Below are positions 8,562-17,236 of a DNA stretch of 47,423 nucleotides, piece after piece. Each line of letters starts with the position of its first letter. Position 1 is the first letter of the stretch. The notes beneath the pieces were generated by a model that was given only the letters and a program-made list of their open reading frames with translations, made no database searches and was not told the origin of the DNA. Position numbers and translations under genes: made by a program. The DNA lies in contig JACPCW010000090.1 in assembly GCA_016184365.1 (NCBI GenBank), forward strand, positions 1 through 47,423. Direction: 5' to 3'. The DNA is from Candidatus Rokuibacteriota bacterium (GTDB lineage: Bacteria > Methylomirabilota > Methylomirabilia > Rokubacteriales > CSP1-6).

Positions 8562-8986
8562 TCACCGCGTGCTGGCAACCGTCAATGGGTTCAGACTGCA
8601 GCTCACGCGCGCCTTGCCGTCGCCGATACTCGCCTTGCCGGAGCACGTCAGCCAGCCACTGGCTGCGCCCGGGTTCGGGACGATGGATACGTCGATGCGT
8701 TCGCCCGACGCCATCTGGCCGTACAGACGGACGGTCCGCGCTTTGTCGCATGCCGGCGAGCACGCCATGACCGCGGTTGAAGTCGGTGAGCTGGTTCAGG
8801 GTGGTCTGCTGGTTCACGCTGCCGGTGACGTCGGTGCGCCGCACTTCCGCGATGCCGCCCATGAACGCGACGATTCCCCCGCCGAAGTTGCCGCTGATAC
8901 GGAAAGAACCACGCGTTCGACCCGACGAGGACGATGAACGGTGGCAGGAACACGTTCGACGGCTCCGTCGGCACGCCGGCGGTCAC
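8562..8986 (-). pseudogene. Frame-disrupted small ORF of unknown function
   Basis: A GTG at 8986 overlaps the stop of the upstream gene by 4 nt (GTGA), as real coupled genes do here. It opens a sensible reading: TEPSNVFLPPFIVLVGSNAW. After about 30 codons the plausible protein continues in a second frame (ISGNFGGGIVAFMGGIAEV, NQQTTLNQLTDFNRGHG) and then in a third frame (TVRLYGQMASGERIDVSIVP, WLTCSGKASIGDGKARVSC), which ends at TGA 8562. Two small indels thus separate three protein-like pieces of a chain of about 140 residues. This is either a decayed gene or assembly/sequencing errors. I do not recognise the family; the last piece resembles a small secreted beta protein with Cys residues. 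Confidence 0.45.
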
Positions 8987-9477
8987 GGGTGCGAGGCGTT
9001 CGCGTGGACGTGGGCCGCGAGGCGGCGGACCTGGGTCGCCATCTCGGCGTCACCGAGACGCTCGAACGCGTCGGCGGTCGCCATCAAGCCTTCGTCGGAC
9101 TGCGCGCGCCGCGCGGTCCGCAGCGCGAGCAGGTACGCCGCGCGCGCTTCACGCCGGAAGGGCTCGCGCTGGTGGTCGAGGATCGCGATGCGCTGCGCGG
9201 CGTCGCCGAGCGTGATCAGCGGCTCCCAGCGGTGTGACGCGAGGCCGACGGCATACGCGGCGCGCCAATCGGAGAGGAGCGAGGCCCGGTCCTCGCGCTC
9301 GATGGCGGAGGTGAGTCGGGCGAGCGCGGTGCCCCAGGCCGCATGTGCCGGCGCCGCGACATGGGCCCCGTCGCCACGGGATCCGGCGCCGATACGAGTC
9401 GCGGACGTAGCGGCGATCTCCAGTGCGGCGCAGACGCCGACGGCCAGGACTGCCCAGACGAATGCTGACTGCCTCAT
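8983..9477 (-). CDS. Small exported helical protein, unknown function
   Basis: A 164-residue protein with an N-terminal membrane or signal segment (FVWAVLAVGVCAALEIAATS). The rest is Ala/Arg-rich, repeated and amphipathic-helical, resembling a few TPR-type helices (AAYLLALRTARRAQSDEGLM, ATADAFERLGDAEMATQVRR). I do not recognise a named family. ATG 9477 is chosen because it is preceded by a GGGAGGGAG ribosome-binding site; a longer frame from 9555 lacks one. The gene is divergent from the large FAD enzyme, and the shared upstream region holds three GGTCAA half-sites. It overlaps the frame-disrupted ORF by 4 nt. Confidence 0.65.
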   Translation of the reverse strand: MRQSAFVWAVLAVGVCAALEIAATSATRIGAGSRGDGAHVAAPAHAAWGTALARLTSAIEREDRASLLSDWRAAYAVGLASHRWEPLITLGDAAQRIAILDHQREPFRREARAAYLLALRTARRAQSDEGLMATADAFERLGDAEMATQVRRLAAHVHANASHP

Positions 9478-9797
9478 CGCTCCCTCCCCTTGCGCTCGGG
9501 CGCTCACCACTGCGACGAACGAGCTGCGCACGGGCAGAGGCAAGGTCGGTACCACGCGAGAACGAACGGGAAATCGGGCGTTTCGGCGAAATGGTGGTGG
9601 TGCTTCGAGCGGTCAACGATCCGTAAGTTGACCGGTCAATTTCGGCCGACTCGGTTAAGATTCGGGCCTCGCTTGGATCGGCTGCCGCTCTGGTGCGGCC
9701 CGGCTCGCCGTGGTGACCGGAATGCAGAGGGGGCAGCCGAGCGCGTGGACGCACGACGACGTCATGTGCGAGACGGGCGCCGAGATCGGAGAACGCC
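9478..9797. other. Divergent intergenic region with operator-like repeats
   Basis: A 320-nt gap between divergent genes. It holds GGTCAA-type half-sites at 9611-9639 and a TAAGAT hexamer at 9656-9661, which could be a -10 for the plus-strand FAD-enzyme operon. I see no gene in the remainder; the short reading frames present have no protein-like character. Confidence 0.5.
9611..9639. promoter_or_regulatory. Candidate operator: three GGTCAA half-sites
   Basis: GGTCAA at 9611-9616, its complement TTGACC at 9628-9633, and GGTCAA at 9634-9639. The last two form the perfect 12-bp palindrome TTGACCGGTCAA. The first and second half-site starts are 17 nt apart. It sits between divergent promoters, a classic place for a dimeric repressor or activator. 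Confidence 0.5.
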
Positions 9798-12700
9798 ATG
9801 AGTACGGGGCGAGGCGAGAAGGTCGTCATCCTGGGTGGCGGCATGGCATCGCTGACCGCGGCCTATGCGCTCAGCGAGCGAGGCTGGCGGAACCGGCTCG
9901 AGAGCATCACGGTCTACCAGCAGGGCTGGCGGCTCGGTGGGAAAGGAGCGAGCGGCCGGAACCGCGCGCAGCACGAACGGATCGAGGAGCACGGCCTCCA
10001 TCTCTGGCTCGGGTTCTACGAGAACGCCTTCCGGCTCATGCGGCGCTGCTACGCGGAGCTCGGGCGCCCTCGCGGCGCGCCGCTCGCCTCGTTCGACGAC
10101 GCCTTCAAGGAAGCCAGCGTCGTGGTGCTGCCCGAGAAGCGCCACGACGGTCAGTGGCAGCCCTGGGTGATCCGCTATCCGCAGAACGGCCGGCGGCCCG
10201 GCATTCCGGACGCGGGCGACGGCGGGCTCACGCTGTGGGGCTACTTCAAACAGGCGTTGAAGCTGCTACACAGTCTGTCCGAAGACGCGGGCGTGCCCAT
10301 GGAACCGGCGCGATACGACGTCATGATGCGGATCACCGCCGCCGTCTCCGACTCGGCCGAGCCGCTCACCGATGCCGGCGATGGGGCGTTCGCGCCGTCG
10401 GCGCTCATGACGGCGCTCGATTTTGCCGACGACCTGGACGCCCATCGGATTTCTGACCGGACAGCGGAGCTCGCGGGGATCGCCGGCCTCGTCGAAACGC
10501 ACCGATCCTTCGTCCGGAGTCGCCTTGGCGATAGCGACCGCGCTCGCCGAATCGGCGCGCTGATCGACATCGTCGGGGCGATCGTCATCGGCTTCGTGAA
10601 GGAGGTGGTGCCGGGCGGCTTCCGCGCGATCGACGAGGAGGACGCGGTGCGGTGGCTCCGGAAGCACGGCGCATCCGAAGAGGCGGTGAAGTCCCCCGTC
10701 ATCCTCGGTGGCTACGATCTCGCGTTCGCGTACCGCCACGGCGACCCGGACGACCCGCAGATCGCGGCCGGGCAGGCCGTCCGCAGCCTCATGCGGCTCC
10801 TCTTCGAATACAAGGGCGCCATCTTCTGGCGCATGCAGGCGGGGATGGGCGACGTTGTCTTCGCGCCGCTCTATCAGGTGCTCAAGCGCCGCGGGGTGCG
10901 TTTCCGGTTCTTCCATCGCGTCAAGAACCTGCGGCTCTCGGCGGACCGGCGCGCGATCGCCGCCGTCGAGCTCGCCCGCCAGGTCGATCTCGTCGATCCG
11001 GACGTCGAATACGACCCGCTCGTCGACGTCGGCGGACTGCCGTGCTGGCCGTCCGAGCCCCGCGCCGAGCAGATCCGCGACGCGCCGCGCCTCGAGGGCC
11101 ACGACCTGGAGTCGTTCTGGAAGCCGTGGCCGTACGAGCGTGACGTCCAGCCGCTCGAGGCGGGGCGGGACTTCGATCGACTCGTGTTCGGCATTCCGCT
11201 CGGGTCGGTGCCATACCTCTGTCGCGAGCTCCTCGCCAACGACGGCGACCCTCGCTGGCGCGAGATGGTCGCGCACGTCGAGACCGTGCAGACCCAGGCC
11301 TTCCAGGTGTGGCTCACCAAGGACTTCGACGCGCTCGGCGGGTCTGCGGAGCAGGCGACGTATTCAGGCTTCGTCGAGCCATTCGACACGTGCGCGGACA
11401 TGCGCCAGCTGATCGATCGCGAGAGCTGGCCGGCCGCGGGCCGGCCACGCGGCCTCGCGTACTTCTGCAACGCCATGCCGACCGCGCCGGAGGCGCCCAC
11501 GGCGCCGGCCCCCGGCTTTGCCGACGACCAGAACCGGCTCGCGAAGGAGAACGCGATCGCGTTTCTGCGAGGGGAGGTCCGCCATCTCTGGCCGGAGGCG
11601 GTCGATCCCGCCACCGGCGAGTTTCGGTGGGACTCGCTCGTGGGGACCGGTACGGGCGCCGGCCGGTTCGCGACCCAGTTCTGGCGCGCGAACATCGACC
11701 CGTCGGAACGCTACGTCCAGTCGCTGCCCGGCACGGATCGGTATCGGATCACGCCGCACGCCACGGGCTACGAGCGGTTCTACGTCGTCGGCGACTGGAC
11801 GGACTGCGGCCTGAACGTCGGATGCATCGAAGCCGCCGCGATGTCGGGTCTGCTCGCTTCGCACGCGATCACGGGCGCTCCCGGACTCCACGACATCGTG
11901 GGCTACGACGCCTCGACGCACGTCGACGCCACCGGGGTCCGTGGCCTCGTCGACGAGACGCGCCTCGTTGCCGGCATCGGAGCGACGGCGCTGTCCGCCC
12001 GGGATCCCTTTCCCGGGACGATCCGCGAGGAGGAGGTCGCTCGAATCCTCGAGATGACGGATCCGGCGTTTCGCAACCTGTGGATCACCCTCGCGTATCA
12101 CGAGCTCGCCGTCGCCCTGCGGCCCGCGCTCGCGCCTCCGAGCATGAACTGGTGCGGGATTGCGACGTGGGCTTCGAAGACCGTGGGCAAGTTCATTCGC
12201 GGCGACTGGTGGCGCGTCGCGCTGGGCGACGAGCTGCGGCGCCTCGACACGTACCGGGATCTCGTGGTGCCGCTGGGCCCCGCCGTCATCGCACCGCATG
12301 CCGCGCGTGGCGAGAGCATCACGGACGTCGAGGCGGTCCTGATCGGCCTCTTCGAGAATCCCGTGCGCGTCGCGCAGCGCGCGCTGGCCGACGGCAACCG
12401 GTCGGTGTTCGAGGAGCTCGGCCCGATCTTCGCCCGTCTGGCGATGCTGTTCGACGGTGGGCGGCCCGACAGCGCGGCGATCGAGGCGTTCCTCGGTACG
12501 GTGCGCGCGATCGGCCATCCCGTCGGGACACCCGAGCTCCGCCACGCGTTCGCGCTCTACGGCAACGTCGCCCTGGTGGCCAGCGCGGACACGCGCGCGG
12601 AGCACATGCTGCACGCCAACTCGCGCATCGCCCTCGTCGAGCAGATACGGCTGCAGCGCTTCATCGCGAAGGCGATCGATCCGTTCGGGTTCTGGTCACC

Positions 12701-13187
12701 GAACGGTGGCGTCCTGACGCCGGGGTTCGACCGGCACGTCGACGAGCTCGTCACCGCGTGGGAGCACGCGCTGCCGGCGGGCGATCCGCGCCGGTACCTC
12801 ATCGAGACCCGGCGCGCGGCGTTCAAGAACGACCTGCGGCGCGCGTGGCGCGCGATGGTGACGCGGCTCTTCCTCACCATCGACACGCCCGAGGGGCGGC
12901 TGTCGCTCGCGACGGATCTGCCGATGCTGGGGGGCCGGCACGTGCCTCCCGAGCTCGAGACCATCGACGACGACGCCACGCGGAAATTCCTCATCACGCA
13001 GGATCCACCGGATGCGCGCGGCCGGAACTACGGCGCGACGGACTGGTCCGTCCTCGCGCAGCGGATGCGGTTCATCGTGAATCTCTTCCGGTCGCGGCAG
13101 CATCACGACCGTCTGCGCCTGCCGCCGTTCACGGCCGAGCAGATCGCGGCGATGCGCGAAGGCCGGATGCCGCCCGGTCCGCTGTAG
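9798..13187 (+). CDS. Large FAD-dependent amine-oxidase/desaturase-type oxidoreductase
   Basis: A 1129-residue protein. Residues 9-29 (VVILGGGMASLTAAYALSER) form an FAD-binding Rossmann motif. It is followed by YQQGWRLGGKGASGRN, like the R-x-GG..G motif of phytoene-desaturase and amine-oxidase enzymes, and a late ATGYERFYVVGDWTDCGLNV segment is the second FAD contact. These elements cover about the first 700 residues. The last 430 residues are an extension I do not recognise, mostly helical. The substrate is unknown; the fold suggests oxidation of a hydrophobic or amine compound. It begins an operon: the next gene starts 3 nt after its stop, followed by an acetoacetate-decarboxylase-like gene. 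The start is the ATG after GAGATCGGAGAACGCC. Confidence 0.8.
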   Translation: MSTGRGEKVVILGGGMASLTAAYALSERGWRNRLESITVYQQGWRLGGKGASGRNRAQHERIEEHGLHLWLGFYENAFRLMRRCYAELGRPRGAPLASFDDAFKEASVVVLPEKRHDGQWQPWVIRYPQNGRRPGIPDAGDGGLTLWGYFKQALKLLHSLSEDAGVPMEPARYDVMMRITAAVSDSAEPLTDAGDGAFAPSALMTALDFADDLDAHRISDRTAELAGIAGLVETHRSFVRSRLGDSDRARRIGALIDIVGAIVIGFVKEVVPGGFRAIDEEDAVRWLRKHGASEEAVKSPVILGGYDLAFAYRHGDPDDPQIAAGQAVRSLMRLLFEYKGAIFWRMQAGMGDVVFAPLYQVLKRRGVRFRFFHRVKNLRLSADRRAIAAVELARQVDLVDPDVEYDPLVDVGGLPCWPSEPRAEQIRDAPRLEGHDLESFWKPWPYERDVQPLEAGRDFDRLVFGIPLGSVPYLCRELLANDGDPRWREMVAHVETVQTQAFQVWLTKDFDALGGSAEQATYSGFVEPFDTCADMRQLIDRESWPAAGRPRGLAYFCNAMPTAPEAPTAPAPGFADDQNRLAKENAIAFLRGEVRHLWPEAVDPATGEFRWDSLVGTGTGAGRFATQFWRANIDPSERYVQSLPGTDRYRITPHATGYERFYVVGDWTDCGLNVGCIEAAAMSGLLASHAITGAPGLHDIVGYDASTHVDATGVRGLVDETRLVAGIGATALSARDPFPGTIREEEVARILEMTDPAFRNLWITLAYHELAVALRPALAPPSMNWCGIATWASKTVGKFIRGDWWRVALGDELRRLDTYRDLVVPLGPAVIAPHAARGESITDVEAVLIGLFENPVRVAQRALADGNRSVFEELGPIFARLAMLFDGGRPDSAAIEAFLGTVRAIGHPVGTPELRHAFALYGNVALVASADTRAEHMLHANSRIALVEQIRLQRFIAKAIDPFGFWSPNGGVLTPGFDRHVDELVTAWEHALPAGDPRRYLIETRRAAFKNDLRRAWRAMVTRLFLTIDTPEGRLSLATDLPMLGGRHVPPELETIDDDATRKFLITQDPPDARGRNYGATDWSVLAQRMRFIVNLFRSRQHHDRLRLPPFTAEQIAAMREGRMPPGPL

Positions 13188-13190
13188 GTC

Positions 13191-16100
13191 ATGGACGCCC
13201 TCGCGGACCTGATCGGTGACAGTCCCGCGATCGTCGCGCTCCGGAGCAAGGTCGAGCGCCTGCTCCGCAGCGCCGCGGCCGGCGTGCGCCTGCCGCCGCT
13301 CCTGCTCCAGGGTGAGACCGGCACGGGGAAGGGACTCCTCGCGCGCAGCGTGCATCGCGCGAGCCCGCGACGGGACGGGCCGTTCGTCGACATCAACTGC
13401 GCGGCGATCCCCGAGACGCTGCTCGAATCCGAGCTCTTCGGATTCGAGCGCGGTGCGTTCACCGACGCGCGGCAGGCGAAGCCGGGCCTGTTCGAGGTGG
13501 CGCGCCACGGCAGTCTCTTCCTCGACGAGATCGGTCTCATCCCGGAAGCCGTCCAGGCCAAGCTGCTGAAGGTCCTCGAAGACCGGACCGTCCGGCGGCT
13601 GGGCGCGACCCGCGGCGAGCCGGTGGACGTCTGGGTCATCGCGGCGACGAGCGAAGACCTGGCCGAGGGGATCGTGCAGCGCCGGTTCCGTCGCGACCTC
13701 TACCATCGGCTCGCCGTCATTCCCCTCGCGCTCCCTCCGCTGCGCGCGCGCGGCAGCGACGTCGTACGGCTGGCCGCGCACTTCCTCACGCGGCTGTGCC
13801 GCGAGTACGGCGTCCCGGAGAAGTCGCTCGCCGACGACGCGATCGCGGCGATCCGCGCCCATCGGTGGCCCGGCAACGTGCGTGAGCTCGCGAACGTCAT
13901 GGAGCGGGTGGCCCTCCTGACCGACGCGACGGTCGTCACGGCCGCCATGCTCGGCGTCGGATCGGCGCCCGTGACCGTCGCCATGGCGGCGCCGACCGCG
14001 CGCGTGACGAGTGGTCCGCTGTCCCGCGAGGAGCGTCAGCGGACGGAGCTTCGCGACACGCTCGTCCGCACCAACTGGAACGTGACCCGCGCGGCGTCCG
14101 CGCTCGGGATCACCCGGAACACCGTCCGCGCGCGTATCGAGAAGTACGGCCTGCGCATGGGCGCCGAGGCGAGCGGTCCATCGCCGGACTACGGGCGCCG
14201 CGAAGCGCTTCGGACGGTCGTCCCGTTGCGGTGGGAATCACGACGTCTGACGTTGCTGCGGATCCGCTTCGCCGGTGGCGCCGACGCCGAGCTCGCGTCC
14301 CGACGGCTCTTCGATCTGATTCGCGACAAGATCCGGGGATTCGGAGGCCGCATCGAGGGCCCGAGCCCGACCGGTCTGTTCGCCGTGTTCGGTGTCGATG
14401 GCGGCGACGAGCCGAGCGTGCGCGCAGCGCACGCCGCGATCGCGGTCGAGCGCACGGCCCGCCAGTACGCGCCCGGTCTACCGTTGTGGATCGGCCTCCA
14501 CGTGACCGAGATCCCGGTCGGTGTCGGGACCAAGCCAGAGCCGCTCGATCCGGATGCCGCGCGCGACGCCTGGACCGCGGTCGAGCTGCTCCTGAAGGAA
14601 CGCGAGCCGGGCACCATCGTCGCCACGCTGCAGGCGGCCGCCTTCCTGCGTCGTCGCGTGAGCCTCCGGCCACTCGATCCCGACGCGGACACGTACCAGA
14701 TCGAGGGACCGGCGTGGGTGCAGCGGACCTCACAGCGGGCGAGCGGCCGCTTTGTCGGGCGGAGTGAAGAGCTCCTGTTGCTCGAGAGCCGATTCAAATA
14801 CGCGGCGCAGGGCCGCGGCCACGTCGTGAATGTCGCGGGCGAAGCGGGCATCGGCAAGACACGTCTGCTCCAGGAACTGCTGCGCCGACTCCCCCGGGAG
14901 GCGGCCGTCTTCCTGGAAGGCCACTGTCTACCGGTGGCGGCAACGACCCCGTTCTTTCCGTTGATCCCGATCGTGAAGATGGCCTGCGGGATCACCGACG
15001 CCGATGCGCCCGAGACGATGGAGCGTCGCGTCTTCGCCGCGCTCGCCGACAGCGGACTGCCGGCCGAGGACCTCGCCCCCGACCTTGGCCGTCTGCTCGG
15101 CTCGCAGCCAGACCGGCCGTCGCCGATTCTCGCCGAGCTGATGAAGCGACGTCTGTTCGGCGCCGTTCGCGCGCTCCTGCTCGCCCGCGCCACGAAGGTG
15201 CCGGTCGTCCTCCTCGTCGAGGACCTCCACTGGGTCGACCACATGTCGGAAGCGTGCCTGGCGTCGCTCGTCGAGGCGCTGGATACCTCCGCGGTGCTCC
15301 TCGTCGTGACCTACCGGAGCGGCTATGCGCCGCCATGGCTCGGCCGCCCGAACGCCAGCCAGCTCACGCTGTCGCCGTTGCTGCCGGACGAGAGCCTGGT
15401 GCTGGTGCAGGGCCTCGTCGGCGCCGGCACGCTCGCGGATCGCATCCTGTCCCGTGGTGAAGGGAACCCGTTGTTTCTCGAGGAGCTGTCGCGCGCCGCG
15501 CTCGAGAATCGCGGCGCGCTGCCGGAGCGTGTTCCGGCGACCCTCGAAGAGGCGGTCGCGGCGCGTCTCGGCCGCGTTGCGCCGAGGGCACGCGCCGTGC
15601 TGAATACCGCCGCCGTCATCGGCCGCGAGGTCCCGTTGCGCCTGCTGCGGCGCGTGGTGGACCTGGGCGACGGCGCGCTCGACGACGTCGTCGACCACCT
15701 CCAGCGCGCGGAATTCCTCATGGAGAACCGTGGACGAAGCGTCGAACCCGGGTGCACGTTCAAACATGCGCTCGTCCAGGAGGTGACGTACGCGCGCATC
15801 CCGCCGGGTGAGCGGCGCTCGCTCCATGTGCGCATCCTCGACGCCGCCGAGGCGCTCTACGCCGATCGGCTGAACGAGCGCGTCGAATCCCTTGCGCACC
15901 ACGCCGTGCTCGGCGAGGCGCACGAGCGCGCCGTGCGCTACCTCCTGCAGGCGGCGCGCAAGGCGGCCGCACGCTCGGCGCTCGCCGACACCATCAGCCA
16001 CGCGCGCCGCGGGCTCGAGCTGATCCCGGCGCTGCCCGAGAGCGCCGGGCGGGACGGCCTCGAACTCGGCCTCCAGGTGTGGCTCGGTCTCGGCCTCGAG

Positions 16101-17213
16101 ACGACGCGCGGCTTCGCCGCCGTCGAGGTCGCGGAAGCGCACGGCCGGGCGCGCGAGCTGTGCCAGCGCGTGGAAGGCGGGCCGCTCCTGCTCGGCGCGC
16201 TGGGCGGGCTGTGGTTCTTCTATCACTCGCGCGGCGACTACGTCACCGCGCGCGAGGTCGTCGAGCAGCATCGCGCCGTGGTCGAGCGGATCGGCGAGCG
16301 GAACCGGCTCTGCGCGAGCTATTCCGCCCTCGGCTACACGTCGTATCGCGTGGGGTTCCTCGTCGAGGCGCGCCGCGAGCTCGAGACGTCGATCGATCTT
16401 TACGAGACGTATCCGCGTCCCGAAGGCACGTCGCTGACGCCGCTCGACATCGGCGTGTCGGCGGAGGCGGGCCTGCCGCCGGTCGTCTGGTCCCTCGGCT
16501 ATCCCGACCTCGCGCTCGAGCACAGCCGCAAGGCGGTCGACCGGTGCGGTCGTCTCGTCGAGCGCTTCGCCGTCGCGTTCAGCCTTGCGTGGGCGCACAA
16601 CGCGGCGTCCCGGATCCATCTCCTGCGCCGCGAGCCGGAGCTCGCGGCGCACCACTGCCGCCTCGCGATCGAGATCGGCTCGGAGCACGGCTATCCGTAT
16701 CCGGTCACCATCGCGCAGGTCGACCTTGCCATGGCCGAGATCGGACGGGGGGCGCTCGCTGACGGCATCCGCACGCTGCGCACCGGCCTCGACGCCTGGC
16801 GCGCGGCCGGCCTCGAGGTCGACCGCTCGTATCTGCTCGCGGCGCTCGCCGACGCGCATCGCCTGCACGGTGACTTCACGGCGGCGCGCGTCGCCGTCGA
16901 CGAGGCGCTCGCGCACGTCGCGCGGCACGGCGAGCGGTTCTACGAGGCGGAGCTGTACCGCCTCCGCGGCGAGATCGAATGGGCCCGCACCGGGCACGTC
17001 GACGCCGCCGTCGCGGATTTCGAGCGGGCCCTCGAGACGGCGCGAGCACAACGGGCGCGCATGCTCGAGCTGCGTGCGGTGACGAGTCTCTGCCGGCTGC
17101 CGGCGCCGGCCGGCCGCGCTGCGCGCGCGGCCCTGGCCGCCGTCGTCGCAACGTTCACCGAGGGCTTCGAGACCCGCGACCTCGTCGACGCGCGCGTGCT
17201 GCTCCAGTCATGA
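13191..17213 (+). CDS. Chimeric regulator: sigma54-type AAA+, Fis HTH, cyclase-like, STAND ATPase, TPR
   Basis: A 1340-residue multidomain protein. Residues 5-245 are a sigma54-activator-type AAA+ domain with Walker A GETGTGKG (41-48) and Walker B LFLDEIG (109-115). Its L1 loop reads GAFTDA (88-93) instead of GAFTGA; the second Gly is normally needed for contact with sigma54. A Fis-type helix-turn-helix follows near 285-325 (TRAASALGITRNTVRARIEK). Residues about 345-500 resemble a degenerate class III nucleotide-cyclase domain. A second ATPase with P-loop GEAGIGKT (about 549-556) and Walker B VVLLVEDLHWVD is of the STAND/AAA_16 type found in MalT- and AfsR-like regulators. The remainder is TPR-like. 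It lies 3 nt behind the FAD-enzyme gene, so it probably regulates this operon. Confidence 0.85.
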   Translation: MDALADLIGDSPAIVALRSKVERLLRSAAAGVRLPPLLLQGETGTGKGLLARSVHRASPRRDGPFVDINCAAIPETLLESELFGFERGAFTDARQAKPGLFEVARHGSLFLDEIGLIPEAVQAKLLKVLEDRTVRRLGATRGEPVDVWVIAATSEDLAEGIVQRRFRRDLYHRLAVIPLALPPLRARGSDVVRLAAHFLTRLCREYGVPEKSLADDAIAAIRAHRWPGNVRELANVMERVALLTDATVVTAAMLGVGSAPVTVAMAAPTARVTSGPLSREERQRTELRDTLVRTNWNVTRAASALGITRNTVRARIEKYGLRMGAEASGPSPDYGRREALRTVVPLRWESRRLTLLRIRFAGGADAELASRRLFDLIRDKIRGFGGRIEGPSPTGLFAVFGVDGGDEPSVRAAHAAIAVERTARQYAPGLPLWIGLHVTEIPVGVGTKPEPLDPDAARDAWTAVELLLKEREPGTIVATLQAAAFLRRRVSLRPLDPDADTYQIEGPAWVQRTSQRASGRFVGRSEELLLLESRFKYAAQGRGHVVNVAGEAGIGKTRLLQELLRRLPREAAVFLEGHCLPVAATTPFFPLIPIVKMACGITDADAPETMERRVFAALADSGLPAEDLAPDLGRLLGSQPDRPSPILAELMKRRLFGAVRALLLARATKVPVVLLVEDLHWVDHMSEACLASLVEALDTSAVLLVVTYRSGYAPPWLGRPNASQLTLSPLLPDESLVLVQGLVGAGTLADRILSRGEGNPLFLEELSRAALENRGALPERVPATLEEAVAARLGRVAPRARAVLNTAAVIGREVPLRLLRRVVDLGDGALDDVVDHLQRAEFLMENRGRSVEPGCTFKHALVQEVTYARIPPGERRSLHVRILDAAEALYADRLNERVESLAHHAVLGEAHERAVRYLLQAARKAAARSALADTISHARRGLELIPALPESAGRDGLELGLQVWLGLGLETTRGFAAVEVAEAHGRARELCQRVEGGPLLLGALGGLWFFYHSRGDYVTAREVVEQHRAVVERIGERNRLCASYSALGYTSYRVGFLVEARRELETSIDLYETYPRPEGTSLTPLDIGVSAEAGLPPVVWSLGYPDLALEHSRKAVDRCGRLVERFAVAFSLAWAHNAASRIHLLRREPELAAHHCRLAIEIGSEHGYPYPVTIAQVDLAMAEIGRGALADGIRTLRTGLDAWRAAGLEVDRSYLLAALADAHRLHGDFTAARVAVDEALAHVARHGERFYEAELYRLRGEIEWARTGHVDAAVADFERALETARAQRARMLELRAVTSLCRLPAPAGRAARAALAAVVATFTEGFETRDLVDARVLLQS

Positions 17214-17236
17214 CCGAAGCGAAGGGACGATAGCCG

